In this document: in pieces, positions 12,387 to 18,135 of the stretch
Layout of the letters: the number at the start of each line of letters is the position of its first letter
How positions within the stretch are numbered: position 1 is the stretch's first letter
Origin: a virus
Strand: one strand, 5' to 3'
DNA length: 26,759 nt
IMG/VR virus record: IMGVR_UViG_3300025647_000225
Coordinates: 1 to 26,759 of that record
The notes under the pieces: generated by a model
Database searches by the model: none
What the model was told of the DNA's origin: nothing
What the model saw: only the letters and a program-made list of their open reading frames with translations
Translations under genes and position numbers: made by a program

Positions 12387-13577
12387 TTATACAATCTTCG
12401 TATTCCACGGAACGTCCAAATCAGTCCGCATCTTTACGAGCTGCATCGTCACGTCCGCCTGATCCATAAACGCAATCAGTGACTGACGCTTCTTTTCCGT
12501 CAATCCGCATTCGTCTGTGTCCGCTGCCTGAACAACCGCAGCAACCGTCCCGAATTGCTGAATCAATTCCATCGCACCTTTCGCACCGATTCCCGGTACG
12601 CCTGCAATCCCGTCCACCGAATCACCAGCAATCGCCTGAAACTCAGGCCACTGATCGGGCGTGATCCCCGTGATGTGCGTCGAGTTATACGTGCAGCCTT
12701 CTTCCGTATGCTGTTTCGCCGTCACCCACTTCTCATGCGGTGTCACTTCGCCTGTTGTCTCATCCTCCACCCACTCGACATCAAGCAGCATGTTCACGGT
12801 TCCTGAGAGACACTGCCGAGCGTCCTTGTCCTGTGTTACCAGCGTGACATTCCCGCTGAACTGCTCCGCATAGGATGCCATCACGTCGTCCGCTTCCATG
12901 TGCGGCACAGACACGCACAGATACCCCTTCGCCTGCAACAACTCACGCACGACGGTCAATTGCTGACTGAGTGTTTCGTCTTTCGGTGGTCGTGGCTTGT
13001 ACGGTTTTTCCCAGTCCGCAGTCAACGCCTTTCGGTGGTTGTCAGGAGCATCGAAACAACATACAGCGTCCGTCAATCCCTTGGCCTTGAATCTCTCCAC
13101 CAGACGATCAATCCAATTCGCAACACCGCTGCCAGCTTCCACGCCGGCCCCGCTGTGAAAGAATCGATGGACGTAGTAATTCACATCGAATGCCAGCAAC
13201 CATCGCCCTTTCTCAGTCGATTGCTGCCGCGATTCGTCGCTGGTCAAACCTGCTTCCGTGATCCGATTCAGCCGATCCAGACGATCAGGCTTTGACGCAT
13301 TCTGCATGTACTGCGTGTAGGTCGCTTCGGATTCTCGATCTGATTCGGACGGATAGGCTTTCGCCACACCTTCACATCTGGCAATCAGTCCAGGTGATAC
13401 CCATTCAGGCCATACCTGTTCCGTCATGCGGTGATTCTTAGCATGCCTTGCCAGATCACCGAGCCAAAAATGAATATCCCGCTGCAATGAGCAGAGGTGT
13501 GTTGCCAAGTCCTCGACCTGTTTGGCATCCAGTCCTGTGCAGTCCAGGTGCCTTTTTCGGAATCGATCGTCAGTCAT
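12387..13577 (-). CDS. 5'-3' exonuclease (flap nuclease fold) with extra N-terminal domain
   Basis: Start ATG at 13577, overlapping the previous stop (ATGA). Residues from about 125 onward form a PolA-N/T5-type 5'-3' exonuclease: LLAFD131VNYYVHRFF, a KPYKPRP segment, H227-MEADD231, LVTQD250KD252, and the helix-hairpin-helix-like GDSVDGIAGVPGIGAKGAMEL. The acidic residues would bind two metals to cut flaps and remove RNA primers. Residues 1-120 form a separate helical domain with IHFWLGDLARHAKNH and a WVSPGLIARCEGVAKAYP helix pair. It resembles a phage domain marked by W-x-LGD, and it is absent from ordinary exonucleases of this family. Confidence 0.88.
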   Translation of the reverse strand: MTDDRFRKRHLDCTGLDAKQVEDLATHLCSLQRDIHFWLGDLARHAKNHRMTEQVWPEWVSPGLIARCEGVAKAYPSESDRESEATYTQYMQNASKPDRLDRLNRITEAGLTSDESRQQSTEKGRWLLAFDVNYYVHRFFHSGAGVEAGSGVANWIDRLVERFKAKGLTDAVCCFDAPDNHRKALTADWEKPYKPRPPKDETLSQQLTVVRELLQAKGYLCVSVPHMEADDVMASYAEQFSGNVTLVTQDKDARQCLSGTVNMLLDVEWVEDETTGEVTPHEKWVTAKQHTEEGCTYNSTHITGITPDQWPEFQAIAGDSVDGIAGVPGIGAKGAMELIQQFGTVAAVVQAADTDECGLTEKKRQSLIAFMDQADVTMQLVKMRTDLDVPWNTKIV

Positions 13578-14131
13578 CGTACAGCCTCAAAAGGAACCCC
13601 GGAATCAACGCCCAGTTTCGTCATCATCAAATTGAATGATTCACGTGTCCAGTTGTGCCGGTCATGGTAGTCCGCTTCTTCACCCAACACCGTCCGGCAT
13701 TCATCGTTGAATGACCATCCGATATCTGCCTTGCTCTTACCCTTCAGCACATCCTCGTTCAATTTCCAGTACCGCGTTTTCAACGTGTCCAGTTCGATCT
13801 GCGAAACAACATCGACCATTTCTTCCGCACACGCAATGTCACCTGACGACAGATAACCAGCAAAGGCGAGTGCCCGCCCGACTGCGATCGTTTCCTGCTT
13901 CTCGAATTGCTTCTGCCGTCCGCTCACCTTGTCCATTGAATGTCCGGTGAAAGTGCCCTTCTTCGTGCTGACGGTCGCCGTGAAGATGACCCAACCTTCA
14001 GTGAATTGGCATGATGTGTCAATGCTGCATCCGCTCGGATTATCCTCATGGAATGCTGCGAGCCGTGACGCTACTTTTGCATACTGAATTCCGTTGCCGA
14101 TGCTGATCGTGTCTGTTTTTCGTTCACTCAT
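13574..14131 (-). CDS. Putative single-strand annealing/recombination protein
   Basis: The frame opens at 14155, but ATG at 14131 has GGGGAGA upstream and overlaps the previous gene by eight bases. The 185-aa product contains YAKVASRLAAF, a strand pair (CQFTEGWVIFTATVSTKKGT FTG) and then FEKQETIAVGRALAFAGY ... IACAEEMVD. The combination of Y-x-x-V-x-x-R-x-x-x-F, strands, and E-K-x-E-T-x-A-x-GRALAFAG-EE is what I recall of Rad52/ERF-like phage annealing proteins. These bind ssDNA and pair complementary strands. It lies beside the 5'-3' exonuclease, the usual partner. Confidence 0.6.
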   Translation of the reverse strand: MSERKTDTISIGNGIQYAKVASRLAAFHEDNPSGCSIDTSCQFTEGWVIFTATVSTKKGTFTGHSMDKVSGRQKQFEKQETIAVGRALAFAGYLSSGDIACAEEMVDVVSQIELDTLKTRYWKLNEDVLKGKSKADIGWSFNDECRTVLGEEADYHDRHNWTRESFNLMMTKLGVDSGVPFEAVR

Positions 14132-14342
14132 CGTCGTTATCTCCCCATTCCTCATTCAGCCTGCGATGCACCGCTACAGCTTCAGCCATTCCGTCACGCA
14201 AACCACAAGTATAGCCGAACTGAAACCCAACCCACACAACCGACCGCACACTCAGCAGTGCCTCGCGTTCAGCTTGCGGGAGCTTTGCTAACTCAAGTGC
14301 GAATGTTTCCTGCATCTTCGCCACTATTTCTGATTCATTCAC
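14124..14342 (-). CDS. Hypothetical protein, 72 aa (GTG start)
   Basis: The open frame extends to 14375, but that would begin inside a terminator. GTG at 14342 has GGAGG eight bases upstream. The product is helical (VNESEIVAKMQETFALELA ... REALLSVRSVVWVGFQFGYT) with an acidic end (WGDNDDE). It could be a small regulator or a structural partner of the annealing protein, with which it overlaps by eight bases. No family is recognised. A strong terminator ends 20 nt before this start. Confidence 0.6.
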   Translation of the reverse strand: MNESEIVAKMQETFALELAKLPQAEREALLSVRSVVWVGFQFGYTCGLRDGMAEAVAVHRRLNEEWGDNDDE

Positions 14343-14362
14343 TATATCAACCTCCAGAGAAT

Positions 14363-14407
14363 AAAAAGCGGGCACCCGCAGCGACTACGGAAACCACGGG
14401 CACCCGC
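14363..14407 (-). terminator. Intrinsic terminator after csrA, before the 14342 gene
   Basis: In the minus RNA GCGGGTGCCCG pairs with CGGGTGCCCGC over 11 positions, two being tandem G-U wobbles, around an 18-nt loop. Five T follow (14367-14363). I find no promoter between csrA and this hairpin. Confidence 0.8.
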
Positions 14408-14411
14408 GACC

Positions 14412-14633
14412 TCACCGACTTGACGGCACGTTACCGCCACGATGCTGCCTCGTTGCAGCAACCTCCGCACCGGAGGCAGGGGCCGATGAATCCAGTTCAC
14501 GCCTCAGAATCTTCAGATGACGCGGAGCCTCAATTCCGATTCGGACGCTATGCTGCCGCGTTTCCGTGATCGTGATCACAATGTCATCTCCGATTGCGAT
14601 CTGTTCCAGTTTCTTCCGTGATAACACTAACAT
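14412..14633 (-). CDS. csrA: CsrA-family RNA-binding translational regulator
   Basis: ATG at 14633 with AGGA six bases upstream is the start. The product (73 aa) begins MLVLSRKKLEQIAIGDDIVI, continues TITETRQHSVRIGIEAP, and has the RNA-contacting RREL after LKI near residues 44-48. This closely follows the CsrA consensus, including L4 and the conserved Arg in HRRE-type context. The last 25 residues are a non-conserved tail. CsrA dimers bind GGA in hairpin loops near ribosome sites, blocking or stabilising mRNA. Its own ribosome site (AAAGGA) contains GGA, as do all three attenuator leaders here. It overlaps the zinc-protein gene upstream by seven bases. Confidence 0.92.
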   Translation of the reverse strand: MLVLSRKKLEQIAIGDDIVITITETRQHSVRIGIEAPRHLKILRRELDSSAPASGAEVAATRQHRGGNVPSSR

Positions 14634-14917
14634 CCCGAGTCCTTTCTTTTTTGTTTCATACGCCAATTCCACAGATTAGCTCTGGCTTTCACATGGCATT
14701 CACTACAACGTGACAGCCCGTTTGCACGTTCTGGCATCGGTTTCGCCTGATGGCAATGAATGCAGATGTTTGCTTCGCGAAACAGCTTTCGCTGAATTCG
14801 GTTTTCCTGCCGCCTCAGTTCTAGGCATGGTTCGCATTTGCACCGCCCCCGCCGTGGTGGCATGTCCCCGCAATTTACACACACACCGTCCGCTTTCCGC
14901 CTCTGATATGTATTCAT
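14627..14917 (-). CDS. Double zinc-ribbon protein, 96 aa
   Basis: Start ATG at 14917 with GAGGG upstream. The protein carries two zinc-ribbon-like units: C13-VN-C16 with C26-K-C28-EP-C31, and C52-IH-C55? region ICIHCHQ with C-SE-C in LSRCSECHVKA. Many Arg and Lys residues surround them (RRQENRIQRKLFRE). This is typical of a small DNA- or RNA-binding phage protein. No specific family is assigned. It sits directly before csrA and shares seven bases with it, so the two are likely co-translated. Confidence 0.7.
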   Translation of the reverse strand: MNTYQRRKADGVCVNCGDMPPRRGRCKCEPCLELRRQENRIQRKLFREANICIHCHQAKPMPERANGLSRCSECHVKARANLWNWRMKQKRKDSGC

Positions 14918-14924
14918 ATCGCCC

Positions 14925-15212
14925 TCAATCGATTGAATAGTACCCCGAAAACACTCCCGGCGATTCCTGCTGACACAGCCCGCCGAAACATAGATTCCCG
15001 CCGTCCGCCAGAATCAGGATGTCAGATTCTGACAGATCCAGAGCAGCCTCCCCGATGATTCGAGCGGTGAAATTCGTTCGGCCATCGGTCGGTGCCCAGT
15101 GCCACGCGATCGCCGCATTCAGGTGTTCGATTTCCTGATACCGATCCTGAATTGCTTCCCGCCGTTCCGATTCGTCTGGCGAATAAGCGTACCCCGCAAA
15201 CGCTGCTACCAT
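14925..15212 (-). CDS. Hypothetical protein, 95 aa
   Basis: Start ATG at 15212 with GGAGG eight bases upstream, and overlap with the tiny membrane ORF 15206-15334. The protein has an acidic helical half (YSPDESERREAIQDRYQEIE HLNAAI) and a C-terminal half with ARIIGEAALDLSESDILILA followed by a Gly- and Cys-containing end. No recognised domain. It belongs to the early operon that runs from 16485 to csrA. Confidence 0.65.
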   Translation of the reverse strand: MVAAFAGYAYSPDESERREAIQDRYQEIEHLNAAIAWHWAPTDGRTNFTARIIGEAALDLSESDILILADGGNLCFGGLCQQESPGVFSGYYSID

Positions 15213-15334
15213 TGCTCATCCCTCCGCTCGATTTGCACTGCGACGACCTGAGCGAGTGCCACCAGTCCCGTCACGAGATACGTGACAATTACGCCGACTG
15301 CCACGCCGAATCCAAATCCAATCACTCCGCCCAT
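15206..15334 (-). CDS. Tiny one-span membrane protein, 42 aa
   Basis: ATG at 15334 overlaps the end of the 73-aa gene by 13 bases, and its TAG (15206-15208) falls inside the start of the next gene. The product MGGVIGFGFGVAVGVIVTYL VTGLVALAQVVAVQIERRDEQW has a long Gly/Val-rich membrane helix and a charged end. Exact overlap on both sides and a GGTGA ribosome-like site support it as a real gene. It could be a small membrane toxin-like or superinfection protein, but nothing shows which. Confidence 0.6.
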   Translation of the reverse strand: MGGVIGFGFGVAVGVIVTYLVTGLVALAQVVAVQIERRDEQW

Positions 15335-15543
15335 CGGATCACCGCCTTTCTATGGTTTTCGTCGTCCACTTCGAGATTGTCACTCATGCGGGCAGACAGC
15401 AAACACAGCTTGACGCCTTCGCCCATCGCGTACCCGACTTCATCTGCCGTCATTTCGCCGTGTTCATCAATCAGTTGCTCAATGTCTGCCATGATTGATT
15501 CGGCCCGTTGAATCGGGTCCGGTCGCCAGTCTTCTTTCAGCAT
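15322..15543 (-). CDS. Hypothetical acidic protein, 73 aa
   Basis: Start ATG at 15543 with AAGGAG five bases upstream. The product is acidic and helical (MLKEDWRPDPIQRAESIMAD, then IDEHGEMTADEVGYAMGEGV) and ends ENHRKAVIRWAE. No function is recognised. It is flanked on both sides by tiny membrane ORFs that overlap it, which suggests a small coupled cluster. Confidence 0.65.
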   Translation of the reverse strand: MLKEDWRPDPIQRAESIMADIEQLIDEHGEMTADEVGYAMGEGVKLCLLSARMSDNLEVDDENHRKAVIRWAE

Positions 15544-15620
15544 TTCCGCTCCTTCGCTCCGAGGCTTAAAACGTATATGGCTGTCAGTGCCAGAATCGCG
15601 TCGATGAGTAATTCATTCAT
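15537..15620 (-). CDS. Tiny one-span membrane peptide, 27 aa
   Basis: ATG at 15620 with GGAGT nine bases upstream; TGA at 15537-15539 overlaps the start of the 73-aa gene. The product is MNELLIDAILALTAIYVLSL GAKERKC, a single hydrophobic helix with a basic Cys end. It overlaps the stop of the ParB-like gene. The good ribosome site and overlaps on both sides are the support. Confidence 0.45.
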   Translation of the reverse strand: MNELLIDAILALTAIYVLSLGAKERKC

Positions 15621-16485
15621 TGTTGATTGACTCCATTTTTGCAACCCGTAGCGGTTCAATAGACGTTCGCCGGACACTTCTAATCCTTTTACCTTGAACA
15701 TACATATTGACGCAGGTGAGTGCCCGTTCTGCCAAGTCGGTTATATTCTTCCACCCATTAGGCGAGCTTTGGTTTTTCTTACGTTCAACCAGTTCTGACA
15801 ATGCCTGCACCCCATCCCTAAGTTTGCCTTCCTTCACCCCGGCATCAGTCACGAAGTTATGGAAAAACTCACGCACGATGCTCGTCTCATATCGCTTGTC
15901 ATGAATACAAAGCAACGCCACGCTTATCAGTGCGTTACTGAGCTTCCCTTTTGAAATGTTCCAGCTATCCAACTCAAGCAGTTCATTTTTCCAAATACTG
16001 ATCAGTTCGTAATGGCTGAAATTATGTCCGCCCCACTTGGACGTGGCAAATTTCAATGCGTTACTGATCTGAAGCCGATTCAGTAGAGCTGATTCAAGTC
16101 GGATGTTTTGCTCACGGCATCCACCAAAAAACTTATCTGATGATGTTTCCGCTGCCTGCGAATTATCAAAATGAGTATACAATTCACCGGCTTCACGGAG
16201 ATCGTTTACCTTGTAAAGCATTACCATCATCGTGTTTGACTTTGGACGCTCCAGCTTGTCGACTTTCCACAGCCACGCCCTCGTGTGACCATCCAGCTTG
16301 CATGCCGGTGTCTCACCATCAATCGTCGCTGCGTGAACCACGCGATGCACCGGGCTTAATTCCGAAAGATGCTTTTTCACTGCTGATTTCGCATGTGACT
16401 CTGTGTCTCGCTGCCGTGGATTGTCAGGAACTAAAATCCACTGATCAACAGACATTGGCAGTACGCTAATTGCTTCCATGTTCAC
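15613..16485 (-). CDS. ParB/DGHTR-like regulator at the head of the early operon
   Basis: The frame is open to 16620 through a terminator. The likely start is GTG at 16485 with GGAG eight bases upstream (an ATG follows at 16479), giving 290 aa. The N-terminal third has DNPRQRDTESHAKSAVKKHL, then ACKLDGHTRAWLW and MLYKVNDLREAGELYTHFDN. This is the layout of ParB/sulfiredoxin-like nuclease-fold proteins, with DGHTR in place of G-x-x-R. The rest is helical and basic (RKKNQSSPNGWKNITDLAER; VQGKRIRSVRRTSIE). A DNA-binding or regulatory role is likely. It is the first gene after promoter 16602-16631 and leader 3. Confidence 0.65.
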   Translation of the reverse strand: MNMEAISVLPMSVDQWILVPDNPRQRDTESHAKSAVKKHLSELSPVHRVVHAATIDGETPACKLDGHTRAWLWKVDKLERPKSNTMMVMLYKVNDLREAGELYTHFDNSQAAETSSDKFFGGCREQNIRLESALLNRLQISNALKFATSKWGGHNFSHYELISIWKNELLELDSWNISKGKLSNALISVALLCIHDKRYETSIVREFFHNFVTDAGVKEGKLRDGVQALSELVERKKNQSSPNGWKNITDLAERALTCVNMYVQGKRIRSVRRTSIEPLRVAKMESINNE

Positions 16486-16595
16486 AATGTTTTCTCCACG
16501 AAAAAACCCCTGGCAAATCAGCGAGCTGCACTTCGCGTCATTGTCAGGGGCTGGAGGTTGTTCAACTGTGAGACTTATTGTGCAGCAGTCCCAAC
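16486..16595 (-). promoter_or_regulatory. Attenuator-type leader 3 with loop complement
   Basis: The leader starts near 16595. GCTGCAC (16586-16580), about nine nt from the 5' end, is a perfect 7-nt complement of GTGCAGC (16531-16525) in the 8-nt terminator loop. The T tract ends four bases before the GGAG ribosome site of the 16485 gene. Confidence 0.6.
16501..16550 (-). terminator. Intrinsic terminator before the 16485 gene
   Basis: In the minus RNA CCCCTG pairs with CAGGGG, extended past one A-C mismatch by CAA/TTG. An apical GCGA/TCGC stem closes loop AGTGCAGC. Six T follow (16506-16501). Confidence 0.8.
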
Positions 16596-16601
16596 GCGGA
16601 C

Positions 16602-16631
16602 AGTATTGGCGAAACCGCACGCGAATGTCAA
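16602..16631 (-). promoter_or_regulatory. Sigma70-type promoter of leader 3 and the early operon
   Basis: TTGACA (16631-16626), an 18-base spacer and AATACT (16607-16602, 4 of 6). It lies just downstream of the terminator that ends the structural operon. Confidence 0.6.
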
Positions 16632-16641
16632 CCCCGCAAAT

Positions 16642-16678
16642 AAAAAAAACCGCCCGAGCCTTTAACAGCCCGAACGGT
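16642..16678 (-). terminator. Terminator of the structural/modification operon
   Basis: In the minus RNA ACCGTTCGGGC pairs with GCTCGGGCGGT over 11 positions with three G-U wobbles, around loop TGTTAAAG. The T run that follows spans 16649-16642. It sits 57 bases after the stop of the 16735 gene. Confidence 0.85.
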
Positions 16679-16734
16679 CAGCAGCGACCACCTCCCCTCC
16701 AAACAGGTTACGGCGTCCCGTGTCGCACGCCTAG

Positions 16735-17007
16735 CTACGACGGTCCTGATTCTTTCGTCGATCCCTCGAGGAACCCTTCCAGCCGCTGTAAACGACCATC
16801 TACCGTCCGCAATTCGGCCTGAATTTCTTCCTTGGCCTTTTCGCATTCCGCGTGATGCCGTTTGCAGTCTGCAATTTCAGCAGTCATCTGAATTTCCAGT
16901 GATTCCTGCCGTTTCGTTGACTGCTTCCACAACGCCGCAATCGCCCCTCCTAACGATCCCGCAACGGTGGTTATCACACCTATTGTTGCACCGTCCATAT
17001 TTTCCAT
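16735..17007 (-). CDS. Membrane-anchored coiled-coil protein, 90 aa
   Basis: Start ATG at 17007 or 16998; AGGA lies close upstream. One membrane helix (ATIGVITTVAGSLGGAIAAL W) is followed by a long charged coiled coil (RQESLEIQMTAEIADCKRHH ... EEIQAELRTVDGRLQRLEGF). This shape is common in phage holin-accessory, spanin-like or membrane-linked proteins encoded at the end of structural operons. It precedes the strong terminator at 16642-16678. The 95 bases before it (17008-17102) hold only a short inverted repeat, CACTGA-N11-TCAGTG, and a repeated CGCACTCA; no promoter is clear there. Confidence 0.65.
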   Translation of the reverse strand: MENMDGATIGVITTVAGSLGGAIAALWKQSTKRQESLEIQMTAEIADCKRHHAECEKAKEEIQAELRTVDGRLQRLEGFLEGSTKESGPS

Positions 17008-17102
17008 GTCCTATTTCTCCCCACTGAGTGCGATTTATTCAGTGAGTGCGTTTCACAGTTGACCAGAGATGTAAACCGTTTTTTTATTGTAACAAATTGC
17101 CA

Positions 17103-17621
17103 TCAGGTGAATTGTGCTCTTGTCGTTGTTTTCTCTGCTGCCGATTCAACGTAACTGAACAGGCTCAATGTACGACGTGGCGAATGCGTTTTGTTGACAC
17201 TGTGCAACTGACTGCCTGAAAACATCACCGCCATATTCGCCACTGGTTCAATCACATCACCTGCCACGATCAATTCACCGCCGACACAACCCTCTAAGAA
17301 GTATACCAGACTCCCCGTACGTCTCCATTCCCGATGACCCGCAAATGCTGCGTCCTGATGTTCGCCTAATTCGCAGCCGCTCGGCATAAAATGCAAACCT
17401 GCCCCCACGCACTCCGGATCATAGAATCCATCCGCAGGCGGGCAGCGTATTGCAATCAGGTCAATTGCCATCTGACACGCTGGCGGAAACCTGCTGCGAT
17501 CTTTCGTCGCCAACTTCCCGTTTTCGTATCGGTGCCAATGTTCCCACGATTCATCCGGGAACGTGGCCAAAGCTGCCTGTCGGATGTGGTCCGGTAGTAC
17601 GTCATGGAATTGTTCAAACAT
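17103..17621 (-). CDS. 2-oxoglutarate/Fe(II)-dependent oxygenase
   Basis: The frame opens at 17654, but ATG at 17621 follows GAGG and overlaps the methyltransferase stop. The 172-aa product has the double-stranded beta-helix signature H88-Q-D90 in ELGEHQDAAF, then SLVYFLEGCVGGELIV, and VMFSGSQLH140SV followed by R150 in HSPRRTLSLF. The His/Asp/His set binds iron and the Arg binds 2-oxoglutarate, as in prolyl-4-hydroxylase-like enzymes. Its position after a glycosyltransferase and methyltransferase suggests hydroxylation of a virion protein or of a sugar. The substrate is unknown. Confidence 0.85.
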   Translation of the reverse strand: MFEQFHDVLPDHIRQAALATFPDESWEHWHRYENGKLATKDRSRFPPACQMAIDLIAIRCPPADGFYDPECVGAGLHFMPSGCELGEHQDAAFAGHREWRRTGSLVYFLEGCVGGELIVAGDVIEPVANMAVMFSGSQLHSVNKTHSPRRTLSLFSYVESAAEKTTTRAQFT

Positions 17622-18135
17622 TGGCCTGCACCTCATAATGAAAGACTGTCTCATGTGCTGTTGCAGGTATCCATTTCATTATCTGCTGATCATCTGGAAA
17701 CAAATTGGCAACTCGCGGGCAATCACGCTTGAATTCGTGAATGTGCCACGACGGCTGCAAGTGATAGCGTATCAGCTTCAACCGTCGAGGACCGTGCCAA
17801 AATCTATCAGCGAATACACCATCAGCATCTACCGCCATCAATGCACTGAAACAGTGCTTGTGCTGAAACGTCCACATCACAGGCGACCCCATTGCGGGCA
17901 CCCTGATCTCCACTGATGCCCCGACTTTGCAGATGCGTGCAATCTCGATCAACACGGGCATCGGATCGTTTAGATGTTCGAGGCAGTGACTACTGTATAC
18001 TGCCTCAACTGATTCATCATCGAACGGATACGGAAACACGTCGAGATTGTGCTGGATGTCGCATGAGTCATCCATATCCACATTCAGAAACCCGTCGCCT
18101 TTAGGGAATGGGCCACCGCCGAGTTCGATCTTCAT
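17614..18135 (-). CDS. SAM-dependent methyltransferase (type 11-like)
   Basis: ATG at 18135 overlaps the glycosyltransferase stop (ATGA), with GGAAG upstream, giving 173 aa. The AdoMet-binding motif is MKIELGGGPFPKGDGFLNVD, followed by FPYPFDDESVEAVYSSHCLE HLNDP (a class I beta-4 region) and VEIRVPAMGSP. Proteins of this type (COG4627-like) often lie in polysaccharide or glycosylation loci and methylate sugars or small molecules. Its place between a glycosyltransferase and an oxygenase supports that reading here, but the substrate is unknown. Confidence 0.85.
   Translation of the reverse strand: MKIELGGGPFPKGDGFLNVDMDDSCDIQHNLDVFPYPFDDESVEAVYSSHCLEHLNDPMPVLIEIARICKVGASVEIRVPAMGSPVMWTFQHKHCFSALMAVDADGVFADRFWHGPRRLKLIRYHLQPSWHIHEFKRDCPRVANLFPDDQQIMKWIPATAHETVFHYEVQANV

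Noticed and set aside
12089-12469. Plus-strand frame of 126 codons opposite the basic membrane protein
   Set aside because: It is the antisense of an Arg/Ala-rich coding stretch and has no ribosome site; the minus frame has clear membrane segments.
16486-16620. N-terminal extension of the ParB-like protein to 16620
   Set aside because: It would cross the promoter -10 region, the leader and the terminator; the GTG at 16485 has GGAG at correct spacing.
17008-17102. Possible promoter or terminator between the oxygenase and the coiled-coil membrane protein
   Set aside because: There is an A-rich tract and short repeats, but no acceptable -35/-10 pair on the minus strand and no GC stem before a T run.
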